Source: Grimontia indica | GTDB lineage: Bacteria > Pseudomonadota > Gammaproteobacteria > Enterobacterales > Vibrionaceae | Assembly (NCBI RefSeq): GCF_000333895.2 | Contig: NZ_ANFM02000036.1 | Coordinates: 18,910-82,909 of the forward strand | DNA: 64,000 bases | Reading direction: 5' to 3' | Shown here: in pieces, positions 35,888 through 44,585 of the stretch | How positions within the stretch are numbered: position 1 is the first letter of the stretch | Layout: every line of letters begins with the position of its first letter | The notes under the pieces: model-generated | What the model was told of the DNA's origin: nothing | The model's database searches: none | The model's input: the letters and a program-made list of their open reading frames with translations, nothing else | Made by a program: the position numbers and the translations under genes

Positions 35888-37445
35888 CGCTAATCCCCTT
35901 AAACTGGTGGAATGAAGTTTGGTGTCCTAGCATAGAGTTTCTTATAGTGTAGCAAAAATGGTGCAAAATTGTATCTATGTCGCCAGCTATATCATAAGCT
36001 CGTTCATCAGCAACCACATAGTTACGCCTTTCCAACCACGGACAATCCGTGTAATGCACGTCCATTGATATGCACAACAACGCCAATAGTTCACTACCGA
36101 CAATGCTTTCTAAATCGTCATCAATAGAAAGTAAATCTATTGTAGTTATCGGGAAACATATGCGAGTTTTACCATTGTTAAAATCGTAGCTCCAGACAAC
36201 ACTACCTTGTACCCATGAGGCAACGCAATCTTTATCAACTTCCGAAAACTCAAATTCGTGGTCATTTGGAGCAATGTTCGAGTTTGACTCTTTAGCGAAG
36301 GAAATCAACCTATTCTCTGATGCACTTGGGCATGTATAAAGCCAAGCCTTCACATCCTTTCCAAGACTTGGCAAAGAGTCAATTAGCAAATTTAAGATAA
36401 AGTTAAAGTTATTACCATATAACAACGTAGCTACATCGCTAGCAGACGAAACTTTGTTTCCGAGTCGAGTCAAACGATGATTCTGGAAAAATGCTTTCGC
36501 GCTTGCATAACCAGAGTAGTACATTCGATCTATATCACTCTTTGAAAGGTCAAAGTCAAGGGTTCCGATATCTGAAGGGACAATAACAGGTACAGCAATA
36601 CCGCCGACAATTTGGGAAAGTATATTAGTCGTAGCATCCAAAGCAGAGTTTAGTAAACCCTTTAAGTGAGAACCGAAACTTCGATCGCATTCACTTCGAA
36701 CATTTTCAGAAATTAAGTCAAATGCATAAATTGGTATTTTCTTATGAATTTCTCTGTGAAATAAATAGGTAGGCAAATTACATGAGAGCCCACCATCCAC
36801 AAGGCATGTATTTTTGTTATTTGTCGGTTCAAAAACTATCGGATAAGCAGCAGAGGCTGCAATAGCTTCAAAAACACAATCCCCTGCGGTTTCTGTACTA
36901 GAAAATTCTTTCGCCTCTCCAGATATCACATCGGTTGCAACAACGCGAAAATCCACCCCTGTTAATTCATGGAATTTTTCAAAGGATATAGTAAGCTCAT
37001 CCTCAGCCTCGTTAACAGACAACTCTTTTGGGTATTTTTCATAAGCATACACAGCGAGAAGAGAAATAATATTTCTCTTTCTAAAAGCACCATTATTCTT
37101 AATTATTCTAGAGATGAAACTCCTATTGCGTCGCAGTGCATTAATAACCTTTAATATAAGAATTAGTTTTGATTCTGATTTTAATGAAGCTATAGTTTCT
37201 TTGATTCTATTGGCTTCTCCATCAATAGGACTATCAAGCAGCTTAATAAAGTCCAGATTTGACATTCGCTCTTTGATTTCGTCACTGTTAAACCCCAACG
37301 CTGCCAAAAAAGCGACAATTGCCCCGGCTGAAGCTCCGCCATAACCCACAAACTTAATTCTACTTTCTTCAGCTGCTTTCAATGCTCCTGCAAATGCAGC
37401 ACCTTTAACCCCTCCACCTTCAAAAACTGCATAAGACTCAATCAA
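35880..37445 (-). CDS. Patatin-like phospholipase
   Basis: A 521-aa protein with an N-terminal patatin domain. Oxyanion motif: GGGVKGAAFAGAL (about residues 10-22). Nucleophile: GGASAG (Ser about 39). Catalytic Asp: LVDGGLSCNLP. All parts of the Ser-Asp dyad are present, so it should hydrolyse lipid esters. About 200 extra residues follow the catalytic domain, with FHQFKGISDA at the end. Composition is AT-richer than tnsABC. Patatins act as membrane-degrading effectors in CBASS (CapV) and other defence systems; no synthetase is adjacent here, the CD-NTase being 8 kb away. Located between xre and tniQ it is an accessory gene within the core. Confidence 0.85.
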   Translation of the reverse strand: MIESYAVFEGGGVKGAAFAGALKAAEESRIKFVGYGGASAGAIVAFLAALGFNSDEIKERMSNLDFIKLLDSPIDGEANRIKETIASLKSESKLILILKVINALRRNRSFISRIIKNNGAFRKRNIISLLAVYAYEKYPKELSVNEAEDELTISFEKFHELTGVDFRVVATDVISGEAKEFSSTETAGDCVFEAIAASAAYPIVFEPTNNKNTCLVDGGLSCNLPTYLFHREIHKKIPIYAFDLISENVRSECDRSFGSHLKGLLNSALDATTNILSQIVGGIAVPVIVPSDIGTLDFDLSKSDIDRMYYSGYASAKAFFQNHRLTRLGNKVSSASDVATLLYGNNFNFILNLLIDSLPSLGKDVKAWLYTCPSASENRLISFAKESNSNIAPNDHEFEFSEVDKDCVASWVQGSVVWSYDFNNGKTRICFPITTIDLLSIDDDLESIVGSELLALLCISMDVHYTDCPWLERRNYVVADERAYDIAGDIDTILHHFCYTIRNSMLGHQTSFHQFKGISDA

Positions 37446-37561
37446 AACTAAAACTCCAATAGAACGTTGTGTATATAAAAAATAGGAATATTGTAAATAA
37501 CTTTTAAGCTTCGCCGCTGCTCAATAAGCTCTCACATTAAAAGTTTTCGATCCAAATCGTA

Positions 37562-37864
37562 TTAAATTAAGTTCTTAATTTCAGAGAGAAAACATTCCTT
37601 TTTATTTAAACTTAACTTAGAAAACTCCAGAATTACTGAAGCCAACAACTCGTCATCACAGTAAAAATATGCCACTGGCACACCAAGCTCATCAGCAAGT
37701 CTCTTGGCTGTTTGGTAATCTGGTGCGTGCTTACCTTTTTCATACTGATTGAGGCGCGCACTGGCTGTGTTTGAGTCCATACCGAGATTTATGCCTAACT
37801 GTTGTTGAGTCATACCTGCGGCCTTACGCGCAGCACGCAGTCTAGTTGGGAAAGGTGATTCCAT
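37562..37864 (-). CDS. xre: XRE-family regulator of the transposon
   Basis: A 100-aa DNA-binding protein with a Cro/C1 helix-turn-helix at about residues 6-60 (LRAARKAAGMTQQQLGINLG, YEKGKHAPDYQTAKRLADEL) and a short C-terminal tail. I-F3 elements often carry such a regulator for the tniQ-cas operon and attachment-site guide. Two CTAAG-N5-CTTAG sites lie 28-42 and 62-76 bp upstream of its start, implying autoregulation, and a third lies before tniQ. Confidence 0.85.
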   Translation of the reverse strand: MESPFPTRLRAARKAAGMTQQQLGINLGMDSNTASARLNQYEKGKHAPDYQTAKRLADELGVPVAYFYCDDELLASVILEFSKLSLNKKECFLSEIKNLI

Positions 37865-37891
37865 AAATCTTCAGCTACTTAGGATAAGTAA

Positions 37892-37906
37892 CTAAGATTT
37901 TCTTAG
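37892..37906. promoter_or_regulatory. Putative Xre operator 1 before xre
   Basis: CTAAGATTTTCTTAG, flanked by A and T; same arms and 5-bp spacing as the other two sites. An additional CTTAG lies at 37878-37882, forming a looser inverted pair with it. Confidence 0.75.
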
Positions 37907-37925
37907 TATCACGCACACAAATGTA

Positions 37926-37940
37926 CTAAGGAATACTTAG
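37926..37940. promoter_or_regulatory. Putative Xre operator 2 before xre
   Basis: CTAAGGAATACTTAG, identical to the site at 35347-35361. It is between the tnsC stop and xre, so it can control xre only. Confidence 0.8.
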
Positions 37941-37956
37941 CTTTTAAAGTCTTCCG

Positions 37957-38976
37957 CTAACCCTTTTTCTTCAAAAGCTCTTTTAGTGGGATGTTTTCGC
38001 TGAACACGCGATTGGTTAGTGCTTCATCATTACTCATGGCTCTGGGGTTGTAGCCTGAGTAGTGTTCTATTTCAGACAGCTTCATCTCATTGAGTGGGAG
38101 TTCAAAAGGGTTCCGCACTTGAGGATTCAACTTGGTGAACGAATGGTGGAGCCTTTGCACATCAAACTCTCGCTCGTCTTCCAGCACGGCATCTTTCACA
38201 GCATCATTAATCAAATGCCTCAGAGCTCTCAGCTCGCCTCTGCTTGCTGCAAAGAGGCTAATTGATGTTTTCTTAGCTTCAAGTTTTGGCGGCCTATCAA
38301 AAGGCATTTTTTTAGCCAAGCCTTTTAAGAATTGAACAAAGTGGACGGGGTCTTTCGAGAGTTTGAAGTATGGGATAGAGCGGCGGGTGACCAATCTTGA
38401 GGACCATTGGGGTTCTTCTGCAATCATCTCAGCCCAGGGCATACCGACAAGAACAATAGGAACGCCAGCTTCTTCCGATATGTACTTCAAACGATTTGCA
38501 ATAGCCTGTCTTTTCTCCGCAGATTTGAACTCAATAAGCTCCTGAAACTCATTGATGATAATGAGCTCAACCTGCTTTTTTCGAAGTAGGTCAACGAGCG
38601 AATGTGTGAGACTAGAGTCTGTCGTAATTCTCGACCTACCTCGGGTCGTTGTACCGAATTGGCCGAGGTCTTTTAAGAGCTGTAGAACCGTTTCTTCAAG
38701 GGTTAGCTTACTTGGAATCCGGCTGACAAGAATAGGCGAGAAATCAAACCTGTCTTTTGGTTCTGACTGCTCTCGACTTTGATAGTACCGAATAAGGTGC
38801 GACTTCCCGCAACCTGTGTCCCCCGTCAGTAACATGCATTGTTGGTCACCGCCGAGCAATCGGTTCTGCCTAAGTCTGTCAAAATCACCCATAATTTCAG
38901 TCAATAGCGGGTATTCGACAAAGCAGTTCAAAAACGCTTTGAGCTTGACACTTTGCTCTTCCGTCATTGCTTTCAC
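37957..38976 (-). CDS. tnsC: TnsC AAA+ ATPase
   Basis: The ATP-dependent regulator that joins the TniQ-Cascade target complex to TnsAB (339 aa). Walker A is LTGDTGCGKS (about residues 51-60); Walker B is ELIIINEF with the catalytic Glu. Sensor-type Arg residues follow (VTRRSIPYF). The GTG start at 38976 overlaps the tnsB stop by one base; an ATG at 38967 is an alternative. It ends the tnsABC operon. Confidence 0.93.
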   Translation of the reverse strand: MKAMTEEQSVKLKAFLNCFVEYPLLTEIMGDFDRLRQNRLLGGDQQCMLLTGDTGCGKSHLIRYYQSREQSEPKDRFDFSPILVSRIPSKLTLEETVLQLLKDLGQFGTTTRGRSRITTDSSLTHSLVDLLRKKQVELIIINEFQELIEFKSAEKRQAIANRLKYISEEAGVPIVLVGMPWAEMIAEEPQWSSRLVTRRSIPYFKLSKDPVHFVQFLKGLAKKMPFDRPPKLEAKKTSISLFAASRGELRALRHLINDAVKDAVLEDEREFDVQRLHHSFTKLNPQVRNPFELPLNEMKLSEIEHYSGYNPRAMSNDEALTNRVFSENIPLKELLKKKG

Positions 38977-40868
38977 TAGTAGCCATCCAAGTTACTGATC
39001 ATATCGTCCCAATCATCGAGTAGGTCTTTATCTCCTTCATCCCTAGCACCTTTCTCTGCGGCCTGTGAAGGTAAAGCAACGGTTGAATTTCCCCCCTGCT
39101 CTACACCAGAAAATTCTGCCAACTTCCTCTGCCCGCTTTTCCGTTTCTTCTTACTCGCTAATAATCCAAACTCTTCCTGATCTTGCAGCACACGTTGGTG
39201 GATGGCCTGCCGAGCCTTCGCCAAGCTCAACACGTCAATGTTCCCTTCAATAAACTTATGATGTGCATTTGAAAGCACCTGGTGATGATGCCATGACAGG
39301 TTCTTTGTATATCCAATAGGGTCTTCGCAAGGGACTTCTAAGTAGCCTTCTAATTCTTCTAGATAAACGAATATTCTGGAGATGTCATCGGGGTCAATTT
39401 TTACCAACTTCTTACGGCTACTTTCAGTTTGGGGATAGCGTTTTCGATACTCAGAAAGCTCAGGGCAGTCATACCTCAAATGCTTAATTTTAAAACCAAG
39501 CCTGGTCAATGTCGGTTGCCACTTCACCCCCATTACCACGGTGAGTTTGTCGATATCTTCCTGTGACATGACCAACGGCGGATAATCTTCATATCCTTGC
39601 TGCCAAAGCTTTGCAGGTATGCGAGTTTTTCTGGAATCAGCGTCTTGATGGTACACATCCACTATCCAGCGATGAAATAGCTCGATGAAAGTAGAGAATC
39701 GAATAACAGCATCTTTTTCAGGGCTGTACTCCTCTTTTTCCAACACGTTCGAGAAGGTTTTACCTGGGAATGGATCCAGAAACTTCTTATTAATGGTGCC
39801 GAACAGTCGCTCAATGAATGGTTTGAGCCATGGCTTTCTAACAGGATTAAACTGAATGTTAATCCCTGACTCCAAGCATGCTTGTTCTAAGCTCTCGCTC
39901 CAAAACTCTGCCCCATTATCCACGACTAACGTCTCGATTTTTCCGCTGCACGGCCAGTCATTTTGGAAATCACTTGCAATGGTATCAAGGTAGTCCTTTG
40001 GCTTTGTGGCGTGAATAATAGCTTTACTCACTGAGTCATAACTTGGTGCCCTATAGCCAAGATGAAAGCCAACAATGCAAGAGCTGAACACGTCAACGAG
40101 CAAGGTTAAATAAGGGCGACCGAGAGGAACAAGAAGTTCATCATCAATCAAAATGAGATCGAGTGGCGTGTGGTCGATTTCGACCTTCTCTAAAATACGT
40201 GTTGGCGGCTTGTGCGCACTGAAATGCCCATACCACTGATCTGCCATGAATTTGCCATGCCGAGCAACAGCGACTTGATAGGGAGGAAGCTGCTTAATGC
40301 GTTTTTTGAACCCCGAATAAGAAAGTGGCTCTATTTGACCTTCAACAACCCTTTCATTGCTTAGTAAAACCTGATCTTTGTAGTACTCATAAGCTGTTGT
40401 CATCGAGGGTCTTCGGGCATTTAAGAATCGCTCCAGCGCGTCATGAAAAATTGCACCATCACCGGTATTTTTTAATTCGTAATTACCTTTGCGATGATGC
40501 TTTGGAACCAACGCTGTGATCTTTCCGCCCGACAATTCATAGCTTTTTCGCCAATTGCACACCACTCGGCTTTTTGGTGGGTCTGATTGCCCTGTTTCTT
40601 CAAAATGCTGCTGGATGAGCGGGTTAAGGTTTTTAGGTGTCCAGCCACCATTGAGGTTTTTGTCGATAAAGGCGAGTAGTCGAAAGCGTTTGATCGCTTC
40701 TTCTTTCAGGTGTGCAGGATAGCTATCAAGATCTCTTTCTATCAGCTTTTGTGGTTCTTTAGGTGGGGAACTATTTGGTTTACTTTCCGAACTCGATGAC
40801 GGGGAAAATTCATTGTTGAACAGTGGGAAGCTATTGTCGCCATCGCCAGAGTTCATGCTCCAACCCAC
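38976..40868 (-). CDS. tnsB: TnsB DDE transposase
   Basis: Binds the transposon ends and joins the 3' ends to target DNA (630 aa). The RNase H-fold catalytic triad is visible: Asp in EIDHTPLDL, Asp in LVVDNGAEFWS, and Glu in PFIERLFGTIN. N-terminal helix-turn-helix regions precede it, and a beta-barrel plus a C-terminal tail ending LLDDWDDMISNLDGY, which in Tn7 contacts TnsC. The start is either GTG 40868 (overlap with tnsA) or ATG 40856. Confidence 0.93.
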   Translation of the reverse strand: MGWSMNSGDGDNSFPLFNNEFSPSSSSESKPNSSPPKEPQKLIERDLDSYPAHLKEEAIKRFRLLAFIDKNLNGGWTPKNLNPLIQQHFEETGQSDPPKSRVVCNWRKSYELSGGKITALVPKHHRKGNYELKNTGDGAIFHDALERFLNARRPSMTTAYEYYKDQVLLSNERVVEGQIEPLSYSGFKKRIKQLPPYQVAVARHGKFMADQWYGHFSAHKPPTRILEKVEIDHTPLDLILIDDELLVPLGRPYLTLLVDVFSSCIVGFHLGYRAPSYDSVSKAIIHATKPKDYLDTIASDFQNDWPCSGKIETLVVDNGAEFWSESLEQACLESGINIQFNPVRKPWLKPFIERLFGTINKKFLDPFPGKTFSNVLEKEEYSPEKDAVIRFSTFIELFHRWIVDVYHQDADSRKTRIPAKLWQQGYEDYPPLVMSQEDIDKLTVVMGVKWQPTLTRLGFKIKHLRYDCPELSEYRKRYPQTESSRKKLVKIDPDDISRIFVYLEELEGYLEVPCEDPIGYTKNLSWHHHQVLSNAHHKFIEGNIDVLSLAKARQAIHQRVLQDQEEFGLLASKKKRKSGQRKLAEFSGVEQGGNSTVALPSQAAEKGARDEGDKDLLDDWDDMISNLDGY

Positions 40869-41479
40869 ACCACACTGTGCATGCCAAATTTCTCTTTATT
40901 CAATTCTGCCTGTAATTGCCCACGTGAAATTAACGCTAGGGCGTTAGCTTTTAACTCTCCGCTAGAGACATGAATCCGTTGTGATAAGTCATTGATGGAA
41001 ACTAACCCACTTGCTCTCACCACTTTGAGCAACTGCATCTGGATAGCATTTACCCCAACGATACCTGTATAGCGGTGCAATAGCTTCAGATTGTATAGGA
41101 CGGGATTAACTCTGATTTGGTTATCGGTTACCAATGTAAGAGGACACCCCAAAGATTTTGCCACTTCCATTTTGCCGACAAACTTCCGACGAAACTCATC
41201 CCCGTCAATTTTGCTGGCAGGCTTTATCTCCAGAAATGCCTCACGTCCGTCTTCATAGCTAACCCGAAAATCTGGCGTATAAGGCAGCTTTTTACCTTCA
41301 AATTGATAGTAAAAGCCTTCTGGCTGAGCCTCGAAATACACAATTTCTTTGCAATATTCGAGGTGAAAGCAAGTATCGAACTCTAATGAGGATTCAACGG
41401 TAAGAACAGTATTGTTCTTTAAGCTGGAGAATTTAAAGAGGTTTTTTACGCGAGAGTGCTTTAGATTGCGACGATACAT
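40853..41479 (-). CDS. tnsA: TnsA endonuclease
   Basis: Cuts the 5' strands at the transposon ends so that the element moves by cut-and-paste (208 aa). Restriction-fold catalytic residues are visible: Glu in ESSLEFD, Asp in YTPDFRV, and the ExK of LEIKPAS. The C-terminal part is winged-helix-like (SGLVSINDLSQRIHVSSGEL). Its presence implies simple insertion, not cointegrate formation. It is the gene nearest the right end, as in Tn7. Confidence 0.93.
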   Translation of the reverse strand: MYRRNLKHSRVKNLFKFSSLKNNTVLTVESSLEFDTCFHLEYCKEIVYFEAQPEGFYYQFEGKKLPYTPDFRVSYEDGREAFLEIKPASKIDGDEFRRKFVGKMEVAKSLGCPLTLVTDNQIRVNPVLYNLKLLHRYTGIVGVNAIQMQLLKVVRASGLVSINDLSQRIHVSSGELKANALALISRGQLQAELNKEKFGMHSVVWVGA

Positions 41480-41521
41480 GGGCGTTTACCGCATGTTGTT
41501 TTGTTACAAATAAATGTAGTT

Positions 41522-41588
41522 GTGCAATCTTATGGTGTCAATTTGCAAGCTTGTGGTGCTAATTTGCAGACTTATGGTGTCAGAAACA
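41522..41588. repeat. Transposon right end with three TnsB-type sites
   Basis: Three sites at exact 21-bp spacing: about 41522-41539, 41543-41560 and 41564-41581, each like TTGCA(A/G)(A/G)CTT(A/G)TGGTG. The terminal bases are GAAACA. Tight packing is typical of a Tn7 right end and contrasts with the left end. Confidence 0.92.
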
Positions 41589-41593
41589 AGAAC
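41589..41593. repeat. Right target-site duplication AGAAC
   Basis: Same five bases as 25696-25700. Confidence 0.95.
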
Positions 41594-41600
41594 GCTAGAT

Positions 41601-41714
41601 GGGTGGAAGCCCCCTCAGCCACATCCCGGCACACACGTCCCAAGCGCGGGCTGCTTCCTTCCGGACCTGACCCAGTACACAAGTTAGTGTTGCGGGAGGA
41701 CCAAGGGGGCCTCC
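41601..41714 (-). ncRNA. ffs: Host signal recognition particle RNA (4.5S RNA)
   Basis: On the minus strand it begins GGAGGCCCCC and ends GGGGGCTTCCACCC, which pair. The SRP domain is GGTCAGGTCCGGAAGGAAGC, the canonical 4.5S sequence with GGAA tetraloop. It binds Ffh and targets nascent membrane proteins. It is the transposon attachment gene: the transposon begins 12 bp after its 3' end. In E. coli ffs neighbours atl-ybaY-tesB, as here. Confidence 0.96.
41637..41668 (-). other. Protospacer in ffs for the transposon guide
   Basis: Minus-strand sequence AGGTCCGGAAGGAAGCAGCC and 12 further bases; PAM side (5') is TC at 41670-41669. The PAM-distal end at 41637 is 48 bp from the transposon terminus at 41588, matching the usual ~49-bp insertion distance of I-F3 systems. 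Using the core SRP domain as target means the site is nearly invariant. Confidence 0.92.
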
Positions 41715-41842
41715 ATAGATTTGATACACCAAAAATCTCTTGAGAAAGAAACCGTTGGTTCGAGCGCATTATGTGGGATGGCTACGCCCAATGCAAGGGG
41801 TTATCTGGCTTTCAGCAACCAAGTGGTGAGAATTTACCCGCC

Positions 41843-42577
41843 CTACTCTTCTTCGTTTTCTGTGTGGAGAAGGTAATCGCCGAGCCAAGCAATGGTCAGA
41901 GACAACAACCAGGCGACAAACACCGGGTTTGGCACTGAGAATTGCGGGAAGACGACAATGGTGGCAAAGGCTATGGCTGGCAGAATCACGCAGAGTTTAT
42001 CGCCGCGCTGTTCACCACCGATGCGTTGGAGTTCCTGAAGTGCCAGCACCAGCATACTGCCGCAGAAGGCGAACATGGCACCTTGGGTTTGTCCGCCTGC
42101 CAATAGCGCGACAATCAGCGCCACAGGCCACCAGCTGATTTTCTTCACTGGCTTCCAGAAGTAAGTCGCGACCCAAACCATGATGACGCAGAATATCTGC
42201 ATTAAGGTGTAGCTGATGGCACCACCGAGCTTCTCGTCCCCTTGCAGCGCGAGCACTCCGCATTCCATAGCGATAACAACTGAGATAACCAGCAAGGAGA
42301 CCTGCCAGTTACGACGCTCCCCGGTGATGAGCACCAGTGCGGGAAGTATCATCCAAAGGCTGAGTGAAATCGCAACAGGTTGGTAAGGCATCATGGCGCC
42401 GAAGCCAATCAAGCCAAGTGCAAGAATCCATACAGCGATACCGCCGGAACCAGCAAAAAAGAGAGCGGGAATCGCGAAAGCAAGCAGAGGGATATCGCCT
42501 TCAGCAAAGGCAGAAGAAAGTGCAGCACCCATGACCATGACTGCTGCTGTCACCATTAGTGTCGTCGCATACCACAT
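41843..42577 (-). CDS. Multi-pass inner-membrane protein of unknown function
   Basis: A 244-aa protein with about eight hydrophobic segments (from ATTLMVTAAVMVMGAAL to PVFVAWLLSLTIAWLGDYLL) and an acidic tail (TENEEE). No family motif is visible. It is adjacent to ffs and divergent from atl. GGAGG precedes the start. Transport or envelope function cannot be told apart. Confidence 0.75.
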   Translation of the reverse strand: MWYATTLMVTAAVMVMGAALSSAFAEGDIPLLAFAIPALFFAGSGGIAVWILALGLIGFGAMMPYQPVAISLSLWMILPALVLITGERRNWQVSLLVISVVIAMECGVLALQGDEKLGGAISYTLMQIFCVIMVWVATYFWKPVKKISWWPVALIVALLAGGQTQGAMFAFCGSMLVLALQELQRIGGEQRGDKLCVILPAIAFATIVVFPQFSVPNPVFVAWLLSLTIAWLGDYLLHTENEEE

Positions 42578-42688
42578 TTAGCACCTCCTGCGCTTCATGC
42601 CGACAGTGATACCTCATTCCTGCGATAATCTTTTTGTTGTCAGGTGAGGTATGATGTTTCTAATTATAATTTCTCCGTCAGTTTCAAT

Positions 42689-43000
42689 ATGCCCAATTTT
42701 GATGACCAAATCTATGCAGTACTTATCCAAATACCCCCAGGAAAAGTAACAACTTACGGTGATGTCGCAAAATTAGCAGGGTTTCCCCGTCACGCACGCC
42801 ATGTCGGCAAGCTTCTTGGCTCACTGCCGAAGGATTCCAAGCTGCCTTGGTTTCGTGTGATCAATTCCAGTGGGATGATTTCGCTCAAGGGAGAAAGCTT
42901 TGTCAGACAGCGTGAGAAGCTGTTGGATGACGGGGTCGAAGTTAAAGAAAACGGCGCAGTGTCATTGCGCCGTTTTAGATGGGATGGAGAGCCTGCCTAG
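42689..43000 (+). CDS. atl: Alkyltransferase-like protein Atl (MGMT family, no catalytic Cys)
   Basis: A 103-aa DNA-damage recogniser related to O6-alkylguanine transferases. It binds O6-alkylguanine and hands the lesion to nucleotide excision repair. The active-site position reads PWFRVINSSG: Trp replaces the methyl-accepting Cys, which defines Atl. The conserved GKVTTYGDVAKLAG and Arg finger region (HARHVGKLL) are present. The ATG at 42689 matches family length; a GTG at 42644 adds 15 non-conserved residues. Synteny with ffs and ybaY supports the assignment. Confidence 0.9.
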   Translation: MPNFDDQIYAVLIQIPPGKVTTYGDVAKLAGFPRHARHVGKLLGSLPKDSKLPWFRVINSSGMISLKGESFVRQREKLLDDGVEVKENGAVSLRRFRWDGEPA

Positions 43001-43002
43001 CG

Positions 43003-43422
43003 TTATCGAATGGCGCTGACCACCTGAATTTCCACGTTCTGTGTCTTGGCAGGGTCATTAATCACATGGGTAGCCGTGTCGCTGATAAACATTAACTGGC
43101 CATCGACTTCAATGCGTGCACTCACGTTGTAGGTGTGACCCGGTTTAATCTCTGAAGGCGAGTAAGTCAGCGAAAATGGCAGTGGAACCTGACGCCCTTC
43201 TGTCATGTAGGACTGGCTGCTGATCACGTCCATTGGCGCATCAGCTAATGACACATCCGCCAGAGTGACCGTCAGTTTTGCGTTATCCGGCAGGGCAATA
43301 CGCTGCAAGTAGTAAACTTCACCTGTCACTGTTGCCATGTCTTGGTCCTTAATAATGTCAGTACATGCGGTGAATGCGAGTGCCATCAACGCAGCAAAAA
43401 ATCCAAAAAAGGCCTTCTTCAT
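43003..43422 (-). CDS. ybaY: YbaY-family lipoprotein
   Basis: A 139-aa lipoprotein: signal MKKAFFGFFAALMALAFTAC with Cys20 as the lipidation site. The mature domain is a small beta-sandwich of the YbaY/YscW type (VTGEVYYLQRIALPDNAKL, YNVSARIEVDGQLMF). Function in E. coli is not well defined. It is convergent with atl, stop codons being two bases apart, and divergent from tesB, exactly as in E. coli. Confidence 0.88.
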   Translation of the reverse strand: MKKAFFGFFAALMALAFTACTDIIKDQDMATVTGEVYYLQRIALPDNAKLTVTLADVSLADAPMDVISSQSYMTEGRQVPLPFSLTYSPSEIKPGHTYNVSARIEVDGQLMFISDTATHVINDPAKTQNVEIQVVSAIR

Positions 43423-43700
43423 GGTAAAACTCCAAGTGACGCAAGCGTCTAAAATACTGATAAAACCAACAACAAGTTTATCACCGTTGCATATTCAACC
43501 ATTGAGAAAATGTGGATTTGAGATCACACCTTTCAACATCCACTGGTTGTCGCGTAAGGCAGAGTAATGTATGCCACCTCGCAAGGTTAGAGAGCATACA
43601 TGCTGATTAAGTTCGAAATAAACGACATGATGAGAGCGATCTGTCATTTTTCTGTCAAAACAAACAACAATATGATGTCAGACTGGCTTAAAGAGGAATT

Positions 43701-44567
43701 ATGAGTACGAAATTGGAAGAACTGCTGGCTTTGCTTAAGCTCGAGCAGATAGAAGAAGGGCTTTATCGTGGACAGAGCGAGAACCTTGGCCTGCCTCAGG
43801 TTTATGGTGGTCAGGTGATTGGTCAGGCACTTTCTGCCGCCAAAGGCACTGTCGAGAGCGACCGTTTTGTGCATTCATTCCACAGCTATTTCCTACGCCC
43901 CGGCGACCCAGAAAAACCTATCGTTTATGACGTAGAAAATTTACGCGATGGTCAAAGCTTCAGTACCCGCCGCGTGAAAGCCGTGCAGTACGGAAAACCG
44001 ATTTTCTACCTGACCGCTTCTTATCATAAGAATGAACCAGGGCTTGAGCACCAGTTCACCATGCCGCAAGTACCGGGACCGGAAGGCTTGATGTCAGAAA
44101 AACAACTGGTCGACTCTATCGCTCAGCACTTACCGAAAAAGGTGATTGAAACCTTTGGTGGCGACCGCCCGATTGAAGTTCGCCCCGCTGTGGTGGTGAA
44201 CCCACTAGCCCCTGAAAAACTCGAAGCCAAGCAATACCTGTGGATCCGCACCAATGGCAAGATGGTCGACGACCCGCGCGTTCATCAATATCTGCTGGCC
44301 TACGCGTCGGACTGGGGTTTCTTGGTGACCGCACTGCAACCTCATGGCGTGACCCTGATGACACCGGGGCTGAAAGTCGCCACCATCGACCATGCGATGT
44401 GGTTCCACCGTGAATTCCGTATGGATGAATGGCTGCTGTTTGCGATTGATAGCCCATCAGCCAGCGGTTCACGCGGTTTGGTGCGTGGCGAGATTTACAA
44501 CCAGAAAGGCGAACTGGTTGCTTCTGCAATTCAGGAAGGTTTGATGCGGAAGAATCCCAGAGCTTAA
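43701..44567 (+). CDS. tesB: Acyl-CoA thioesterase II
   Basis: Hydrolyses medium- and long-chain acyl-CoA to free acid and CoA in the cytoplasm (288 aa; E. coli TesB 286). It has two hotdog halves. Family segments: [42 protein letters not shown], and in the second half DWGFLVTAL and IDHAMWFHR with catalytic Asp/Thr/Gln positions ([19 protein letters not shown]). AAAGAGGAATT precedes the start. A terminator separates it from the porin. Confidence 0.94.
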   Translation: MSTKLEELLALLKLEQIEEGLYRGQSENLGLPQVYGGQVIGQALSAAKGTVESDRFVHSFHSYFLRPGDPEKPIVYDVENLRDGQSFSTRRVKAVQYGKPIFYLTASYHKNEPGLEHQFTMPQVPGPEGLMSEKQLVDSIAQHLPKKVIETFGGDRPIEVRPAVVVNPLAPEKLEAKQYLWIRTNGKMVDDPRVHQYLLAYASDWGFLVTALQPHGVTLMTPGLKVATIDHAMWFHREFRMDEWLLFAIDSPSASGSRGLVRGEIYNQKGELVASAIQEGLMRKNPRA

Positions 44568-44585
44568 TCGGGGCTTAAAACGAAC

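Larger units (their letters stand above)
25701..41588. mobile_element. Tn7-like CRISPR-associated transposon (type I-F3 CAST) inserted beside ffs
   Basis: A 15,888-bp element. The left end begins TGTTGCCAACACCATAA and the right end, read inward, begins TGTTTCTGACACCATAAG. Both have repeated TnsB-type sites and are flanked by AGAAC. The core is tnsA, tnsB, tnsC, xre, tniQ, cas8/5, cas7, cas6 and a short CRISPR array. There is no cas1, cas2 or cas3, as is usual for I-F3 elements, which use Cascade to guide insertion rather than to cut. Cargo lies mostly at the left: a CBASS-like pair, a Zn-phospholipase C-like gene, a lipoprotein, a tiny ORF and an SRP RNA-like gene. A patatin gene lies inside the core. 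All key proteins look intact, so the element may be active. Confidence 0.97.
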
